Source of the DNA: an uncultured Thalassotalea sp.
GTDB taxonomy: Bacteria; Pseudomonadota; Gammaproteobacteria; Enterobacterales; Alteromonadaceae
Length of the DNA stretch: 64,000 bases
Assembly: GCA_947502355.1 (NCBI GenBank)
Contig: CANMZP010000001.1
Coordinates: 186,001-250,000 of the forward strand
Reading direction: 5' to 3'
The notes beneath the pieces were generated by a model. The model was not told the DNA's origin. It did not search any database and worked only from the letters and a program-made list of their open reading frames with translations. Positions within the stretch are counted from its first letter, which is position 1. The number at the start of each line of letters is the position of its first letter. This document shows, in pieces, positions 35,387 through 46,212 of the stretch. Position numbers and translations under genes: made by a program.

Positions 35387-38300
35387 TTATTGGCACCTTT
35401 CATGTAATTCCTGGATAGAACTCACTGTATTTCTATCGTCTGCTGAGTGCGCCATACAAGTCGCAAACGCAGCATTTAATGTTGTTGTATAGTTGGTTTT
35501 ATAACGCAGAGCACTACCACGGATCATTTTCGAATCTTCGATTGCCTTACGACCTTCGGTGGTGTTGATTATATAACTGTACTCACCATTTTTGATTCTA
35601 TCAACTATATGTGGACGACCTTCGTGAACTTTGTTAACTAATCGTACGTTTATGTCAGCTTCGCCTAAAATTACCGCAGTACCATGCGTCGCATCCAATT
35701 TATAACCTAATTCGGTTAATTGACGAGCTAATTCAACAACACGTTTTTTATCACTGTTACGAACCGAGATTAATGCACGACCTGTTTTCGGTACATTCAC
35801 ACCAGCACCTAAACAGGCTTTTGCATAAGCTTCTTCAAACGTATTACCACTGCCCATAACTTCGCCAGTTGAGCGCATTTCAGGTCCCACAAGTGGATCT
35901 GAGCCGTGGAACTTGTTAAATGGAATAACCACTTCTTTAACCGAGAAGTAATCCGGTACAACTTCCGTGGTAATGCCTTGCTCTTTCAATGACGTTCCAG
36001 CCATAACACGAGCGGCAACTTTCGCTAAAGGCACACTGGTCGCTTTTGATACAAATGGTACGGTACGAGCGGCACGCGGGTTTACTTCGATTAAGTACAC
36101 TTTGCCATCTTTAACCGCCATTTGGGTGTTCATCAAACCAATAACACCAAGCTCGAATGCTAATGCTTCAACTTGCGTACGCATTACTTGCTGAATATCG
36201 TCACCTAAGCTGTACGGTGGTAATGAACAAGCTGAGTCACCTGAGTGAACACCACATTGCTCAATGTGCTGCATGATACCGCCAAAAACAACGCTTTCAC
36301 CATCACAAATCACATCAATATCCACTTCGATTGCATCATCAAGGAAGTGATCTAGCAATACAGGTGAGTCGTTTGACACACTTACCGCTTCGGTCATGTA
36401 ACGACGTAAGTCGTCTAAGTCGTATACGATTTCCATCGCACGGCCACCTAATACGTATGACGGACGTACAACAAGTGGGAAACCAATGGTTTCGGCTTTT
36501 ACCATCGCTTCATCAATCGAGGTTACGGTGGCATTTTCTGGTTGTAATAAACCTAAACGTTCAACCGCAGCTTGGAAGCGCTCACGATCTTCAGCACGGT
36601 CAATGGCATCTGGTGAAGTACCGATAATTGGTACGCCAGCAGCTTCTAGGGCACGAGCAAGTTTAAGTGGCGTTTGACCACCGTATTGAACAATAACGCC
36701 TTTTGGTTTTTCAACACGTACAATTTCAAGCACATCTTCAAGGGTGATTGGCTCAAAATAAAGACGATCAGACGTGTCGTAATCGGTAGAAACGGTTTCT
36801 GGGTTACAGTTAACCATAATGGTTTCATAACCGTCTTCACGCAATGCTAATGCAGCGTGCACACAACAGTAATCGAATTCGATACCTTGACCGATACGGT
36901 TAGGTCCACCACCGATGATCATGATTTTTTCTTTATCCGAAGGTGCAGCTTCACACTCTTCATCGTATGTTGAATACATGTACGCTGTATCTGAGCTAAA
37001 CTCTGCAGCACAGGTATCTACACGTTTGTAAACGGGGAAAATCTCAGCATTATGGCGCTTGCGGCGGATTTCACCTTCTGACACACTTAACACATCGGCA
37101 AGACGGTTATCAGCAAAACCTTTGCGTTTAAGCTTACGAAGGTATTCAGGGGTTAAACCTGACATGCCCACTTTGTAGACATTTTGCTCTTCTTTAACAA
37201 TGTCTTCAATTTGCACTAGGAACCAGCGGTCAATCTTGGTTAAACGGAAGATATCGTCTACCGTTAAGCCTAAACGGAAACCGTCGGCGACATACCAAAT
37301 GCGATCCGCACCAGCTTCTTGTAATTCGTGCATGATTTTGGTTTTTGCACCCGGTTTGGTTACATCAACCAAAGAATCAAAACCGTTCATGCCAACTTCT
37401 AGGCCACGTAGGGCTTTTTGCATCGATTCTTGTTGGTTACGACCAATGGCCATGACTTCACCAACCGATTTCATTTGCGTTGTTAGTCGGTCTTCTGAGC
37501 CGGCGAACTTTTCAAAGTTGAAACGTGGAATTTTTGTTACAACGTAATCGATGGTCGGTTCAAATGATGCAGGGGTTGCGCCACCCGTAATGTCATTTGA
37601 TAATTCATCCAGTGTGTAACCTACCGCTAACTTGGCAGCGATTTTAGCAATAGGGAACCCCGTTGCTTTTGACGCTAAGGCCGATGAACGCGACACACGT
37701 GGGTTCATCTCTATGATAACCATACGGCCGGTATCAGGACAAATACCAAATTGTACGTTTGAACCACCCGTTTCAACACCAATTTCACGCAATACCGCAA
37801 CCGATGCGTTACGCATAATTTGGTATTCTTTGTCTGTTAATGTTTGCGCCGGTGCGACGGTGATTGAGTCACCCGTGTGGATACCCATAGGGTCAAAGTT
37901 TTCGATTGAACAGATGATGATACAGTTGTCGTTTTTATCACGAACCACTTCCATCTCGTATTCTTTCCAACCAATCAATGACTCATCGATTAATAGCTCG
38001 TTAGTCGGCGACAAATCCAGACCACGCGTACAGATTGTTTCGTATTCTTCGCGGTTATACGCGATACCACCACCGGTACCACCCATAGTAAATGATGGAC
38101 GAATGATACATGGGAAACCAATGCGTTCAGAGGTCGCGATAGCTTCATCCATCGAGTGCACGATTTCAGCACGAGGTGTTTCTAAACCAATGCTTTTCAT
38201 TGCTTTATCAAAACGAGAACGATCTTCGGCTTTGTCGATTGCATCGGCTGTTGCGCCAATCATTTCTACGCCGAACTCGGCTAAAACACCTTTCGATTCA

Positions 38301-38605
38301 AGCTCTAGTGCACAGTTAAGTGCTGTTTGACCACCCATGGTCGGTAGAACCGCATCTGGGCGCTCTTTTTCGATAATGTTACGAACCACTTCCCAATGGA
38401 TTGGTTCTATGTACGTTGCATCCGCCATTTCCGGATCGGTCATGATGGTTGCCGGATTTGAGTTTACAAGAATTACTCGGTAGCCTTCTTCGCGCAGTGC
38501 TTTACACGCTTGGGCACCTGAATAGTCAAATTCACAGGCTTGACCAATTACAATTGGGCCTGCACCTAAAATAAGAATACTTTTTATGTCAGTACGTTTT
38601 GGCAT
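35387..38605 (-). CDS. carB: Carbamoyl-phosphate synthase large subunit
   Basis: A 1072-residue enzyme making carbamoyl phosphate from bicarbonate, ATP and ammonia for pyrimidines and arginine. It has two homologous ATP-grasp synthetase halves (first [17 protein letters not shown], second [16 protein letters not shown]), an oligomerisation domain between them and an MGS-like allosteric domain at the C-terminus (from about 935). It lies 29 bases after carA. Confidence 0.98.
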   Translation of the reverse strand: MPKRTDIKSILILGAGPIVIGQACEFDYSGAQACKALREEGYRVILVNSNPATIMTDPEMADATYIEPIHWEVVRNIIEKERPDAVLPTMGGQTALNCALELESKGVLAEFGVEMIGATADAIDKAEDRSRFDKAMKSIGLETPRAEIVHSMDEAIATSERIGFPCIIRPSFTMGGTGGGIAYNREEYETICTRGLDLSPTNELLIDESLIGWKEYEMEVVRDKNDNCIIICSIENFDPMGIHTGDSITVAPAQTLTDKEYQIMRNASVAVLREIGVETGGSNVQFGICPDTGRMVIIEMNPRVSRSSALASKATGFPIAKIAAKLAVGYTLDELSNDITGGATPASFEPTIDYVVTKIPRFNFEKFAGSEDRLTTQMKSVGEVMAIGRNQQESMQKALRGLEVGMNGFDSLVDVTKPGAKTKIMHELQEAGADRIWYVADGFRLGLTVDDIFRLTKIDRWFLVQIEDIVKEEQNVYKVGMSGLTPEYLRKLKRKGFADNRLADVLSVSEGEIRRKRHNAEIFPVYKRVDTCAAEFSSDTAYMYSTYDEECEAAPSDKEKIMIIGGGPNRIGQGIEFDYCCVHAALALREDGYETIMVNCNPETVSTDYDTSDRLYFEPITLEDVLEIVRVEKPKGVIVQYGGQTPLKLARALEAAGVPIIGTSPDAIDRAEDRERFQAAVERLGLLQPENATVTSIDEAMVKAETIGFPLVVRPSYVLGGRAMEIVYDLDDLRRYMTEAVSVSNDSPVLLDHFLDDAIEVDIDVICDGESVVFGGIMQHIEQCGVHSGDSACSLPPYSLGDDIQQVMRTQVEALAFELGVIGLMNTQMAVKDGKVYLIEVNPRAARTVPFVSKATSVPLAKVAARVMAGTSLKEQGITTEVVPDYFSVKEVVIPFNKFHGSDPLVGPEMRSTGEVMGSGNTFEEAYAKACLGAGVNVPKTGRALISVRNSDKKRVVELARQLTELGYKLDATHGTAVILGEADINVRLVNKVHEGRPHIVDRIKNGEYSYIINTTEGRKAIEDSKMIRGSALRYKTNYTTTLNAAFATCMAHSADDRNTVSSIQELHERCQ

Positions 38606-38634
38606 TTTATTACTCTATCTATTCAGTCTAAATT

Positions 38635-39768
38635 CTATTGCGCTTTACGAGCGTTGATTAAATCAATGAAGTGGTTAAACAATGGCGCTGCATCGTGTGG
38701 ACCAGGGCTTGCTTCCGGGTGTCCCTGGAAACTAAAAGCCGGTTTATCGGTGCGGTGGATGCCTTGTAATGAACCATCGAATAATGATTTGTGCGTAGCT
38801 TCAAGGTTTGCTGGTAATGTCTCTTCATCTACGGCAAAACCGTGGTTTTGTGAGGTGATCATAACCACGTTTTCTTTTAAATCTTTCACCGGGTGGTTTC
38901 CGCCATGATGGCCAAACTTCATTTTGATGGTTTGCGCGCCACTGGCAAGACCCAATAATTGGTGACCTAAACAGATACCAAATACTGGAATGTCGGTTTC
39001 AAGGAAAGATTTAATCGCTGAGATTGCGTAATCACATGGCTCAGGATCGCCAGGGCCATTTGATAAGAAGATACCATCGGGATTTAAGGCCAAAACCTCT
39101 TCTGCTGAAGTTTGCGCCGGTACAACCGTCAGTTTACAACCGCGGTCTGCTAACATGCGCAGGATATTCTGTTTTGCGCCAAAGTCGTAGGCAACAACAT
39201 GATGAGGAAATTCATCAGGTGTTACATGACCTTTGCCTAACTGCCATGAACCTTCAGTCCATGTGTAAGCGTCTTTTGTGCTAACCACTTTCGCTAAGTC
39301 CATGCCTTTAAGGCCCGGAAATTGCTTGGCGTTGGCAAGCGCTTGTTCAACATTTAAGTTGTCGCCCGCCATAATGCAACCATTTTGTGCGCCTTTTTCG
39401 CGCAGGATACGGGTAAGTTTGCGCGTATCGATGTCGGCAATACCCAAAATATTATTGGCAACCAAGTATTCGCTTAAACTTTGCTCACTACGGAAATTAC
39501 TTGCCAGTAGTGGTAAATCACGAATGATCAGGCCCTTTGCCCAGATCTCAGTTGATTCAGCGTCTTCGCTGTTGGTGCCCGTGTTCCCAATATGGGGATA
39601 AGTCAAAGTGACGATTTGTTCCGCGTAAGATGGATCGGTAAGGATTTCTTGATAGCCGGTCATAGCAGTATTAAATACTACCTCGCCAACCGATGAACCT
39701 TCTGCGCCGATCGCAGTGCCCTTAAATACCGTGCCGTCTTCAAGCACTAATATGGCAGATTTAGTCAA
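38635..39768 (-). CDS. carA: Carbamoyl-phosphate synthase small subunit (TTG start)
   Basis: A 377-residue glutamine amidotransferase subunit delivering ammonia to CarB. The triad nucleophile is Cys266 (FGICLGHQ) with His350 and Glu352 (HPEASPGP). The start is a TTG at 39768: GGAGG lies 5 bases upstream and the product opens [12 protein letters not shown] like E. coli CarA. A longer frame begins upstream but would put the ribosome-binding site inside the gene. Confidence 0.95.
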   Translation of the reverse strand: MTKSAILVLEDGTVFKGTAIGAEGSSVGEVVFNTAMTGYQEILTDPSYAEQIVTLTYPHIGNTGTNSEDAESTEIWAKGLIIRDLPLLASNFRSEQSLSEYLVANNILGIADIDTRKLTRILREKGAQNGCIMAGDNLNVEQALANAKQFPGLKGMDLAKVVSTKDAYTWTEGSWQLGKGHVTPDEFPHHVVAYDFGAKQNILRMLADRGCKLTVVPAQTSAEEVLALNPDGIFLSNGPGDPEPCDYAISAIKSFLETDIPVFGICLGHQLLGLASGAQTIKMKFGHHGGNHPVKDLKENVVMITSQNHGFAVDEETLPANLEATHKSLFDGSLQGIHRTDKPAFSFQGHPEASPGPHDAAPLFNHFIDLINARKAQ

Positions 39769-39996
39769 TTTAACCTCCAAGGTGAAGAAAAGTATCAATA
39801 GTTACATAAATTTAACAAGCCATTGCTTATTAATAAGTATTCTTTTTAGATTGAACCTGACAAAAATTTATTTTTGACAAATTCCGAGTATTTTACGTGT
39901 TACAGAGCTACACGTCCATAACATTATCAAACATTTTAGTGGTTTTTATGGGTTTTAAGTAAATTTTACGTGTTAACTGTTAAAAGATACGCTTAA

Positions 39997-40797
39997 CTAC
40001 TTCAATCCAAGCACATCTTGCATGTCATAAAACCCAATTGGTGCGTTTTTTAACCACCGTGCTGCGCGCATCGCGCCAAGCGCAAAAGTCATTCGAGACG
40101 TTGCCTTATGAGTCAGCTCAATACGCTCCCCCAAATCCGCAAATAAAGCCGTATGCTCACCAATAATATCGCCAGCCCTAACCGTGGCAAACCCGATGGT
40201 TTTAGGGTCACGTTCATCGGTTATCCCCTCACGACCGTACACCGCACAATCATTGAGGTCGCGCCCGAGTGTATCAGCAATAACTTCGCCAATACGTACC
40301 GCCGTACCCGATGGTGCATCTTTCTTAAAACGATGGTGGGCTTCAAGGATCTCAATGTCGGTATCATTGCCAATCACTTTGGCAGTCATTTCAGCTAACT
40401 TAAATAATAAGTTAACACCAACACTGGTATTTGGTGCCAAAACAACCGCGATATTACTGGCGTCTTGTTTCAATTGCGCCACTTGTGCGTCATCAAAGCC
40501 GGTTGTACCAATAACCAAGGATTTGTTGTGTTTATTACACCACTTAATATGGGTTTGTGTGGCTTCAATTGAGGTAAAATCAATAAAAACATCTGCCGCC
40601 AATAAATCATTAAGCTCGGCGGTAATTAAAGCACCTTGCTTGCCCAACCCACAAAACTCACCGGCATCTAGGCCATTTAAACTTGATGTAGAGCGAACAT
40701 AGCCACCAATTAATTCAATATTTTTATGTTCTATTGCAGCCTGTAGTAAATTGCGGCCCATGCGTCCAGCACAGCCAAGTACAGCAACCTTTATCAT
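39997..40797 (-). CDS. dapB: 4-hydroxy-tetrahydrodipicolinate reductase
   Basis: A 266-residue NAD(P)H-dependent enzyme of lysine and diaminopimelate synthesis. The nucleotide-binding motif is [12 protein letters not shown] and the substrate signature is [15 protein letters not shown] with catalytic His and Lys. A strong 20-bp hairpin lies 19 bases upstream of the start, in the expected leader. It precedes carAB by about 230 bp, with no terminator seen between them. Confidence 0.97.
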   Translation of the reverse strand: MIKVAVLGCAGRMGRNLLQAAIEHKNIELIGGYVRSTSSLNGLDAGEFCGLGKQGALITAELNDLLAADVFIDFTSIEATQTHIKWCNKHNKSLVIGTTGFDDAQVAQLKQDASNIAVVLAPNTSVGVNLLFKLAEMTAKVIGNDTDIEILEAHHRFKKDAPSGTAVRIGEVIADTLGRDLNDCAVYGREGITDERDPKTIGFATVRAGDIIGEHTALFADLGERIELTHKATSRMTFALGAMRAARWLKNAPIGFYDMQDVLGLK

Positions 40798-40816
40798 AGT
40801 ATCTCTCTGTCTTATT

Positions 40817-40864
40817 TTTCTTTGCTCTATAAACTCGGACTTTGGAGTTTATAGAGCAAAGAAA
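40817..40864. promoter_or_regulatory. Perfect 20-bp inverted repeat in the dapB leader
   Basis: The arms 40817-40836 and 40845-40864 are exactly complementary with an 8-base loop. On the dapB strand it is followed by AAAAATAAG rather than T, so it is not a terminator in that direction. A candidate -10 (TATAAA) lies in the upstream arm. It could be a leader RNA structure or a large operator. Confidence 0.65.
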
Positions 40865-40880
40865 TTTTTGCAAAAATTTC
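40861..40880. repeat. Perfect 20-bp palindrome next to the dapB hairpin
   Basis: GAAATTTTTG is followed immediately by its exact reverse complement with no loop, overlapping the edge of the dapB hairpin by four bases. The zero-length spacer suits a protein-binding site better than an RNA hairpin. Confidence 0.6.
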
Positions 40881-40887
40881 AGACGAA

Positions 40888-40914
40888 AAAAAAGCCGGAA
40901 ATACCGGCTTTTTC
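40888..40914. terminator. Rho-independent terminator after fklB
   Basis: A 9-bp stem AAAAGCCGG/CCGGCTTTT with a 5-base loop, followed by T on the minus strand, seven bases past the fklB stop. Confidence 0.88.
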
Positions 40915-40920
40915 AAATCA

Positions 40921-41535
40921 CTATAAAATAGCTAACAACTCAACGTCGAATACTAACGTTGCGTAAGGAGGAATAGCCCCTTGTGAGCCTTGCTCGCCGT
41001 ATGCTAAGTGGTATGGTACGTGTACGCGCCATTTTGAACCAACTGGCATTAATTGTAATGCTTCAGTCCAACCTTTGATCACGCCGCCAACTGGGAATTC
41101 AGCTGGTTGACCACGATCGTAAGAAGAATCAAATACGCTACCATCTGGGAAAGTACCGTGGTAATGAACGCGTACTGTGCTCTGTGCCGTTGGCTTTTCG
41201 CCATCGCCAGCGGTTACAACTTCATATTGTAAACCTGACTCAGTTACCGTGATTTCTTCACGTTTTGCGTTTTCTTCTAGGTAAGCTTCACCAGCAGCCG
41301 CGGCTTCTTTAGCGCGTGCAGCTTCTTCTTCTTGAAGTTGCTTAGAAACAACGGTGAATGCTTCTTGTAAATCTTCCTGGCTAACCTGGCTAGCAGCTTG
41401 CGCTAATGCATCAGCAATACCTGCTTGTACAGCAGTAATATCAAAGCCTTTAAATGGGTTGTTTTGTAATTGCTCACCTAATTGGCGGCCTACACCGTAA
41501 CTTACACGTTGTTCAATACTTGTAAAATCTGACAT
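40921..41535 (-). CDS. fklB: FKBP-type peptidyl-prolyl isomerase FklB
   Basis: A 204-residue FKBP22-type isomerase. The N-terminal dimerisation helices (about 1-85, YGVGRQLGEQLQNN) are followed by the FKBP domain (VHYHGTFPDGSVFDSS, FPVGGVIKGWTEAL, AYGEQG, LVFDVELL). It lacks a signal peptide, so it is cytoplasmic, unlike FkpA. Confidence 0.95.
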   Translation of the reverse strand: MSDFTSIEQRVSYGVGRQLGEQLQNNPFKGFDITAVQAGIADALAQAASQVSQEDLQEAFTVVSKQLQEEEAARAKEAAAAGEAYLEENAKREEITVTESGLQYEVVTAGDGEKPTAQSTVRVHYHGTFPDGSVFDSSYDRGQPAEFPVGGVIKGWTEALQLMPVGSKWRVHVPYHLAYGEQGSQGAIPPYATLVFDVELLAIL

Positions 41536-41642
41536 ATTTACTTCTTATTCGAGAAAAATTCGGCAGCAAGGATAGCATAAGTGCTAGGCCCCTATCTACA
41601 AAAATAGACGCAATTTTCTGGCAATTGTGCCGGTTATTTAAG

Positions 41643-41671
41643 AAAAAGGCCCGTGACTTTGCCACAGGCCT
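41643..41671. terminator. Rho-independent terminator after the M48 peptidase gene
   Basis: The stem AGGCCTGTG/CACGGGCCT with one bulge and a GCAAAGT loop is followed by TTTTT on the minus strand, 16 bases past the stop. Confidence 0.8.
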
Positions 41672-41687
41672 AAATTAGCGCGTTCGA

Positions 41688-42527
41688 TTATGATTTCGTT
41701 GCGACTTCATGCTTTTTCGGGGTTGGGATTATGGGCTTATCACAGACGGGTTTAAAACTGGCACCTTGGTATAGTGGCATTGTCTTTTTAAGGTTATTGG
41801 TTAAGCCGTTAATTCGGGTTTGATGCGATGGATGCGTTGATAAAAACTCCGGTGGTGAGCTTTCACTTTGTTTGGCCATGTTTTGCCAAAGCTTCACACT
41901 TTCTTGCGGGTTGAAACCCGATTTCGCCATCAATTCTTGGCCAATAATATCCGCTTCGGTTTCATGCGTTCGGCCATACGGCATTAAAATCCCGTACTGA
42001 ATGCCCAAGCCAAGCCCTGCAATCCATAACGCTTCATTGTCCACATCACTTGCAGCAACGGCTGTGCCAGCAATAATTAATGCCGCTTGCGATAACTGAC
42101 CTGAGGACAGTCGTTCATTGGAATGCTGAGCAATCACATGCCCTACCTCATGCCCCATAATTGCGGCTAACTGATCATCGTTTTCGGTTACTTCTAAAAT
42201 ACCCGTATAAATACCAATTTTACCGCCAGGCAAAGCAAACGCATTTACTTGTTCAGAGTCAAACACAACAACTTCCCACTCACCCTGATGGACACTCGAG
42301 TCAACATTTTTGGTGATTTGGTCGGCAACACATTGGACAAAATGATTTACGGCTTTATCTGAGCTAATCGGCACGTCTTGCTTCATTTGTTCAAAAGACT
42401 GAGCGCCCATTTTGTTTAATTCGCCAGCCGAATGAAACAACAATTGATTGCGGCCAGTTGGTGATGTGCTACATGCCAGCAAACTGCTAATACAGAGCGT
42501 CGTAAGTAAGGTACGTTTAAAATTCAT
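41688..42527 (-). CDS. M48-family zinc metallopeptidase, lipoprotein
   Basis: A 279-residue protein. The start at 42527 gives a lipoprotein signal (LLTTLCISSLLAC) with the lipobox Cys about residue 19; a longer upstream frame would bury it. The zinc motif is HEVGHVIAQH and the third ligand lies in HETEADIIGQEL. This is the LoiP/YcaL/BepA group of periplasmic M48 proteases that act on outer-membrane proteins. There is no TPR domain, so it is nearer LoiP than BepA. No strong ribosome-binding site is seen. Confidence 0.85.
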   Translation of the reverse strand: MNFKRTLLTTLCISSLLACSTSPTGRNQLLFHSAGELNKMGAQSFEQMKQDVPISSDKAVNHFVQCVADQITKNVDSSVHQGEWEVVVFDSEQVNAFALPGGKIGIYTGILEVTENDDQLAAIMGHEVGHVIAQHSNERLSSGQLSQAALIIAGTAVAASDVDNEALWIAGLGLGIQYGILMPYGRTHETEADIIGQELMAKSGFNPQESVKLWQNMAKQSESSPPEFLSTHPSHQTRINGLTNNLKKTMPLYQGASFKPVCDKPIIPTPKKHEVATKS

Positions 42528-42734
42528 AATAAGTCGTCGTTGTGTTAATTCTTTAACAATAAGTGTAAAAGTTAACGGTTCGAATGACAATGTTTTTACC
42601 CTGTCTAGGGGCAAGAATAACCATATTTTTATACAATAACTTACTGTTAAGACTTAATAACTTGCTAACAAAAATGATGTTCCTATATGATAGCTTTATA
42701 TAAGGGCTTCTAATTGATGAATGCCTAAGGGGGA

Positions 42735-44015
42735 ATGTTGTCTTTATCAAAGCGATCATTAAAACGTTATTTGAGTATGTCATTGCTCGTCAACCTGATT
42801 GCGTTGGTGTTTATATTTAATCTATTACTTGATGGCTCTTATTTATTAAGCAATTCAAAAACAAGCGACATAGCAGACCTTAAGCCGTCCAAGCAACAAC
42901 TTGCCACTCAAAAGGGGACAAACCAGCCGGTCAACTCGGCAAAAACGACATTAAACAATTCATCTAAAAGCAGTGCCTCTGCCACCCTAGATAAAACAAC
43001 CGTAGCCTTCTCAACTATCGAGTTAGAGAAATTGGTCAATAAAGCAGCCCAAGCATTCAACCAACTTAATTTTATGCTGGCCTTTGAGCTACACGAGCAA
43101 ATTCAACTAGATAATCAAGTCCTAGCGCAAAAATTACAAGACACCTGGATAAACAAAACATATCAATGGCTAAAACAGCAACGCTTTAATCACGTTAAAA
43201 GTGTGCTCGAAAGTGTGTTTATCTTTTCGCCTTATCATAAAGACTGGCACATCGTAAATGTGGCACTGCAAAAAGCCCTGAATAAACCACAAGAAGCCAT
43301 TAAAATTTACCGAGAATTGCAGTTAAACACGTTTGATATTGACGAAGAAGAGTGGTTTTTGGCGCAAATACACACCCTCGCCCAGCAGACCCTAAAATCA
43401 TATCGAGAGCAGTATGCCTGGCATGAAATTATTGACTTTGTACTATGGCTTCTTGTCGATGAGCCAAACTACCCTCCTTACTTATGGGCATTAGCGCAAG
43501 CTTATGCGCATACGGAAAATGCCGAGTATGCACTCCCCTACCTACAACAATTAAGTCAATATGACGATTACCAGCGGCAAATAAGTGCCTTGTATCAAAA
43601 AATAAATGGCTCTGAGGGAATTGATGTTATAAAGCTAAAAAAGATCAACGAACACTTCTTGGTTGATGCGACCTTAAATGGACATCTACCAGCTACTTTA
43701 ATGATAGATACAGGTGCTTCTTTAACGGTCATATCAAGTGAATATTACCAACAACTCAGTCAGAATTATGATATTGAAATAAAGAGAACAATAACCCTAA
43801 ACACCGCCGGTGGACTGCAGGAAGCATTTACCATTATGATTGACGACTTTCGTATTGGTGAACATAGCATCAGCGAAATGGAAATCGTGGTACTTGATTT
43901 AGCGCATTTTGCCGCTTCTGATGGCTTACTTGGTATGAACTTTCTAAAACACTTTCGCTTTGCCATCGATCAGGAAAATGCCAACCTGGTGTTAGAACAA
44001 AATCTGCTGCCCTAA
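42735..44015 (+). CDS. Membrane-anchored retropepsin-like aspartic protease
   Basis: A 426-residue protein with an N-terminal membrane anchor (SMSLLVNLIALVFIFNLLL), a Ser/Thr/Lys-rich linker, a helical TPR-like middle (about 90-290) and a C-terminal single-lobe aspartic protease. The active site is LMIDTGASLTVIS and the second motif is DGLLGMNFL; the single lobe means it should dimerise. AGGGGG lies almost against the ATG, so the TTG one codon later may be used instead. Target unknown. Confidence 0.85.
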   Translation: MLSLSKRSLKRYLSMSLLVNLIALVFIFNLLLDGSYLLSNSKTSDIADLKPSKQQLATQKGTNQPVNSAKTTLNNSSKSSASATLDKTTVAFSTIELEKLVNKAAQAFNQLNFMLAFELHEQIQLDNQVLAQKLQDTWINKTYQWLKQQRFNHVKSVLESVFIFSPYHKDWHIVNVALQKALNKPQEAIKIYRELQLNTFDIDEEEWFLAQIHTLAQQTLKSYREQYAWHEIIDFVLWLLVDEPNYPPYLWALAQAYAHTENAEYALPYLQQLSQYDDYQRQISALYQKINGSEGIDVIKLKKINEHFLVDATLNGHLPATLMIDTGASLTVISSEYYQQLSQNYDIEIKRTITLNTAGGLQEAFTIMIDDFRIGEHSISEMEIVVLDLAHFAASDGLLGMNFLKHFRFAIDQENANLVLEQNLLP

Positions 44016-44982
44016 GATCAAAATTGGTGCAATTAACTTACTGTAAACGCATCAGTTAAATGCATGCTGCGATGCCAAGTTATGCACAATAAAACTGCCT
44101 AAACATGCGCATACTTTTATTCTTTTGTGCATAACTTTAAGCCCACACCACCACTTTTTATAGCCACACAGAGGCTTTTTTAAACCTCTAAAAACCTGGT
44201 TAACGCAGCAAAAGCAATACATAAAGCCTATAAACACAGGTTTTAATCAAATGTTGATAACTTTACAAAAAGTTAACAGGGAAGCTGAAAAGCATTACAT
44301 TTCAATTAAATAATTATGCACTCACCTATTACCTCTAGGTAAATTAAGTAAACCGTTGAGTAAAAACTTTAAAAAATACCAGCAACGACCCAGAGCAAGA
44401 AAGCCAGGGTGTTCAATTGCGCTCACCACAAATAAATTAAAACCTTAATAATCATCAACTTAAAAACACAACCAACAACTACAGCAAATTCCCTTCCCCC
44501 AAAATAGTGCAATACGAGCGTCCAAATTGGTGCAGGCTATTGGCAGCGATTTAAAAGATGGCAGCGCTTTCAATTTGGTTAGTTGTTTTAAAAACTTTCA
44601 TTTTTTCACTCTATAAAACAACAAAAATGCACAAACAAAGCCTGTGGATAACTTTGTTAACAACCCAAAAAACCAATAAAAATAAGCCACACAGACACAT
44701 CATTACACTTCATTTACCAAATATTACAAAATTACATTTTTATTACACCTTAGAATGTGCACAGTTATAAAGTTTTACACAGAAACAGTGGATAACTTTT
44801 CTCAGACCCCATTCTTATTGGTGAAAAATATTGCAAGCTTTTTTTGTAAAAAAACTGACATTTTTTCATCATGTAATTTTGTGAGATACAACTCGTAAAT
44901 ACAAAGGCGGGAAATGTTTTATTTCATGTTAAATGTAAAATAAGGGTATACTGGAACAACCGTTTTTTTTGAGAATTTTATC
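44016..44982. other. Long AT-rich gap with a DnaA-box cluster
   Basis: 967 bases without a credible gene, the longest gap outside the island. It is very AT-rich, with long A and T runs and repeated GTTAAC/GATAAC elements. GATC sites are nearly absent, which argues against a standard enterobacterial-type oriC. See the DnaA-box feature for the individual sites. Confidence 0.6.
44080..44795. promoter_or_regulatory. Cluster of DnaA-box matches
   Basis: Exact matches to TTWTNCACA: TTATGCACA at 44080-44088 (+), TGTGCATAA at 44126-44134 (-), TGTGGATAA at 44643-44651 (-) and TTTTACACA at 44773-44781 (+). One-mismatch sites: TGTTGATAA at 44253, TTATGCACT at 44314 and AGTGGATAA at 44787. The minus-strand boxes are followed by CTTT, as in many natural boxes (TGTGGATAACTTT). 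It could be a DnaA-titrating or replication-related locus. Confidence 0.6.
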
Positions 44983-45636
44983 ATGCAAACTGCCCTTATT
45001 TTGGGTGCTACTGGTTTAGTTGGTCAGTCATGTTTACAGCAGTTATTGCTTAATGAAGATTACACGAGCGTGATCAGCATTGGCAGAGCCCCTCTTAACG
45101 TTAAACATCACAAATTTCAGCATCATGTGGTTAATTTTAACGACCTTGCCATGCACAGCAGTCTATTTAACGTTGATCACCTTTATTGCTGTTTGGGCAC
45201 GACTTTAAAAAAAGCCAAAAGTAAACACGCTTTTGCGGCTATCGATTTCGATTTGGTGGTCGAAATCGCAACATTAGCCAAACAGCGCAAGATAAAAACC
45301 TTTAGTGTGATCAGTTCGTTGGGTGCAAGCCCTAGCTCATTAAGCTACTACAATGCGACTAAGGGTAAAATGGAGCAGGCTATTATTGGCTTGGGTTTTG
45401 AACATACGGTGATCGTACGCCCTTGCTTGTTATTGGGTAAACGTGAAGAGTTCAGGCCACTTGAACATTATTGTGCAAAAGCATATCCGTTAATTAAACC
45501 GCTATTTTTAGGGCCACTGGCCAAAATTAAGCCGATTGAGGTAGAGCGCGTTGCCAAGGCGATGATTCACTATGCTAATGCAGATAATGGCAACAAACTT
45601 GATATTGTTGAGAATATCGATATACATCGATGTTAG
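44983..45636 (+). CDS. NAD(P)-binding Rossmann-fold protein (HTATIP2/YbjT-like)
   Basis: A 217-residue short-chain dehydrogenase-like protein of the atypical NAD(P)H-binding group. The nucleotide motif is LILGATGLVGQSCL, the middle has FSVISSLGASPSSLSYYNATKGKMEQ, and VIVRPCLLLGKREEFRP follows. It has the Tyr/Lys pair in the expected place (YNATKGK). It resembles oxidoreductases of the HTATIP2 type. Substrate unknown. Confidence 0.8.
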   Translation: MQTALILGATGLVGQSCLQQLLLNEDYTSVISIGRAPLNVKHHKFQHHVVNFNDLAMHSSLFNVDHLYCCLGTTLKKAKSKHAFAAIDFDLVVEIATLAKQRKIKTFSVISSLGASPSSLSYYNATKGKMEQAIIGLGFEHTVIVRPCLLLGKREEFRPLEHYCAKAYPLIKPLFLGPLAKIKPIEVERVAKAMIHYANADNGNKLDIVENIDIHRC

Positions 45637-45673
45637 GCTGGTTAGTTGGGGTATGTTAAATTACGTACGCTGT

Positions 45674-45715
45674 CAATATAGGGGTAGCGACCTGCGCCGC
45701 TATGCCCCTGTATTG
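45674..45715. terminator. Hairpin between convergent genes
   Basis: CAATATAGGGGTAGCG pairs with CGCTA-TG-CCCCTGTATTG with a two-base bulge. No T run follows on either strand, so it may be an atypical terminator or a repeat-type palindrome. Confidence 0.5.
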
Positions 45716-45726
45716 TTAATGGTAAT

Positions 45727-46212
45727 TTACTCGTAATCAGTCGCGTACGTTTCAGCGTAGGTATGTGAGTAAAGTTCCATTAAGTTGCCAAACGGGTCTT
45801 CTAGGTAAACCATTTTCGCTTGTTTGCTGTCATCTTCAGGATGGTAGCGCATAATGTCCATTCTTACTTTACCGCCATACTGTTCAACTTTAGAGATAAC
45901 ACCTTCAAAGTCATCGGTTTGCAAACAAAAATGGAAAATACCGATGCGGTTAAAGTTCACTTCATGACGCTCTTCGCGGTCTTTCATTTCAAATAATTCA
46001 ACACCAATACCATCGGTCGTTAATAAATGAGCAATGTTAAACCCTTTAAAGCCTTCACCAAACACCTGTATGCACATTCTGCCGATGGCTGTTTCGCGCT
46101 CTTCAATAACAGGGGTGTTGTTCATCACAATTTTAAGACCCAATGCTTTTGTGTAAAATTCAACGGCTTGGTTCATATCGCCAACCATAATACCAATGTG
46201 ATTCATTTTCAT
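45727..46212 (-). CDS. VOC-family (glyoxalase/dioxygenase-like) protein
   Basis: A 161-residue vicinal-oxygen-chelate protein: MNHIGIMVGDMNQAVEFYTKALGL at the start read in parts, FHFCLQTDDFEGV in the middle and DPFGNLMELYSH at the end give the His/Glu metal ligands expected of the fold. GGAG lies 6 bases before the ATG. Similar proteins act as lyases, isomerases or dioxygenases; the substrate cannot be told. Confidence 0.8.
   Translation of the reverse strand: MKMNHIGIMVGDMNQAVEFYTKALGLKIVMNNTPVIEERETAIGRMCIQVFGEGFKGFNIAHLLTTDGIGVELFEMKDREERHEVNFNRIGIFHFCLQTDDFEGVISKVEQYGGKVRMDIMRYHPEDDSKQAKMVYLEDPFGNLMELYSHTYAETYATDYE

Noticed and set aside
39769-39996. Arginine or pyrimidine regulatory site upstream of carA
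   Set aside because: TTATTAATAA-like sequence is present but too weak a match to an ArgR box to report.
44016-44982. Chromosomal origin of replication
   Set aside because: DnaA boxes are present but GATC is scarce and none of the usual origin neighbours is here, so only a DnaA-related locus is proposed.
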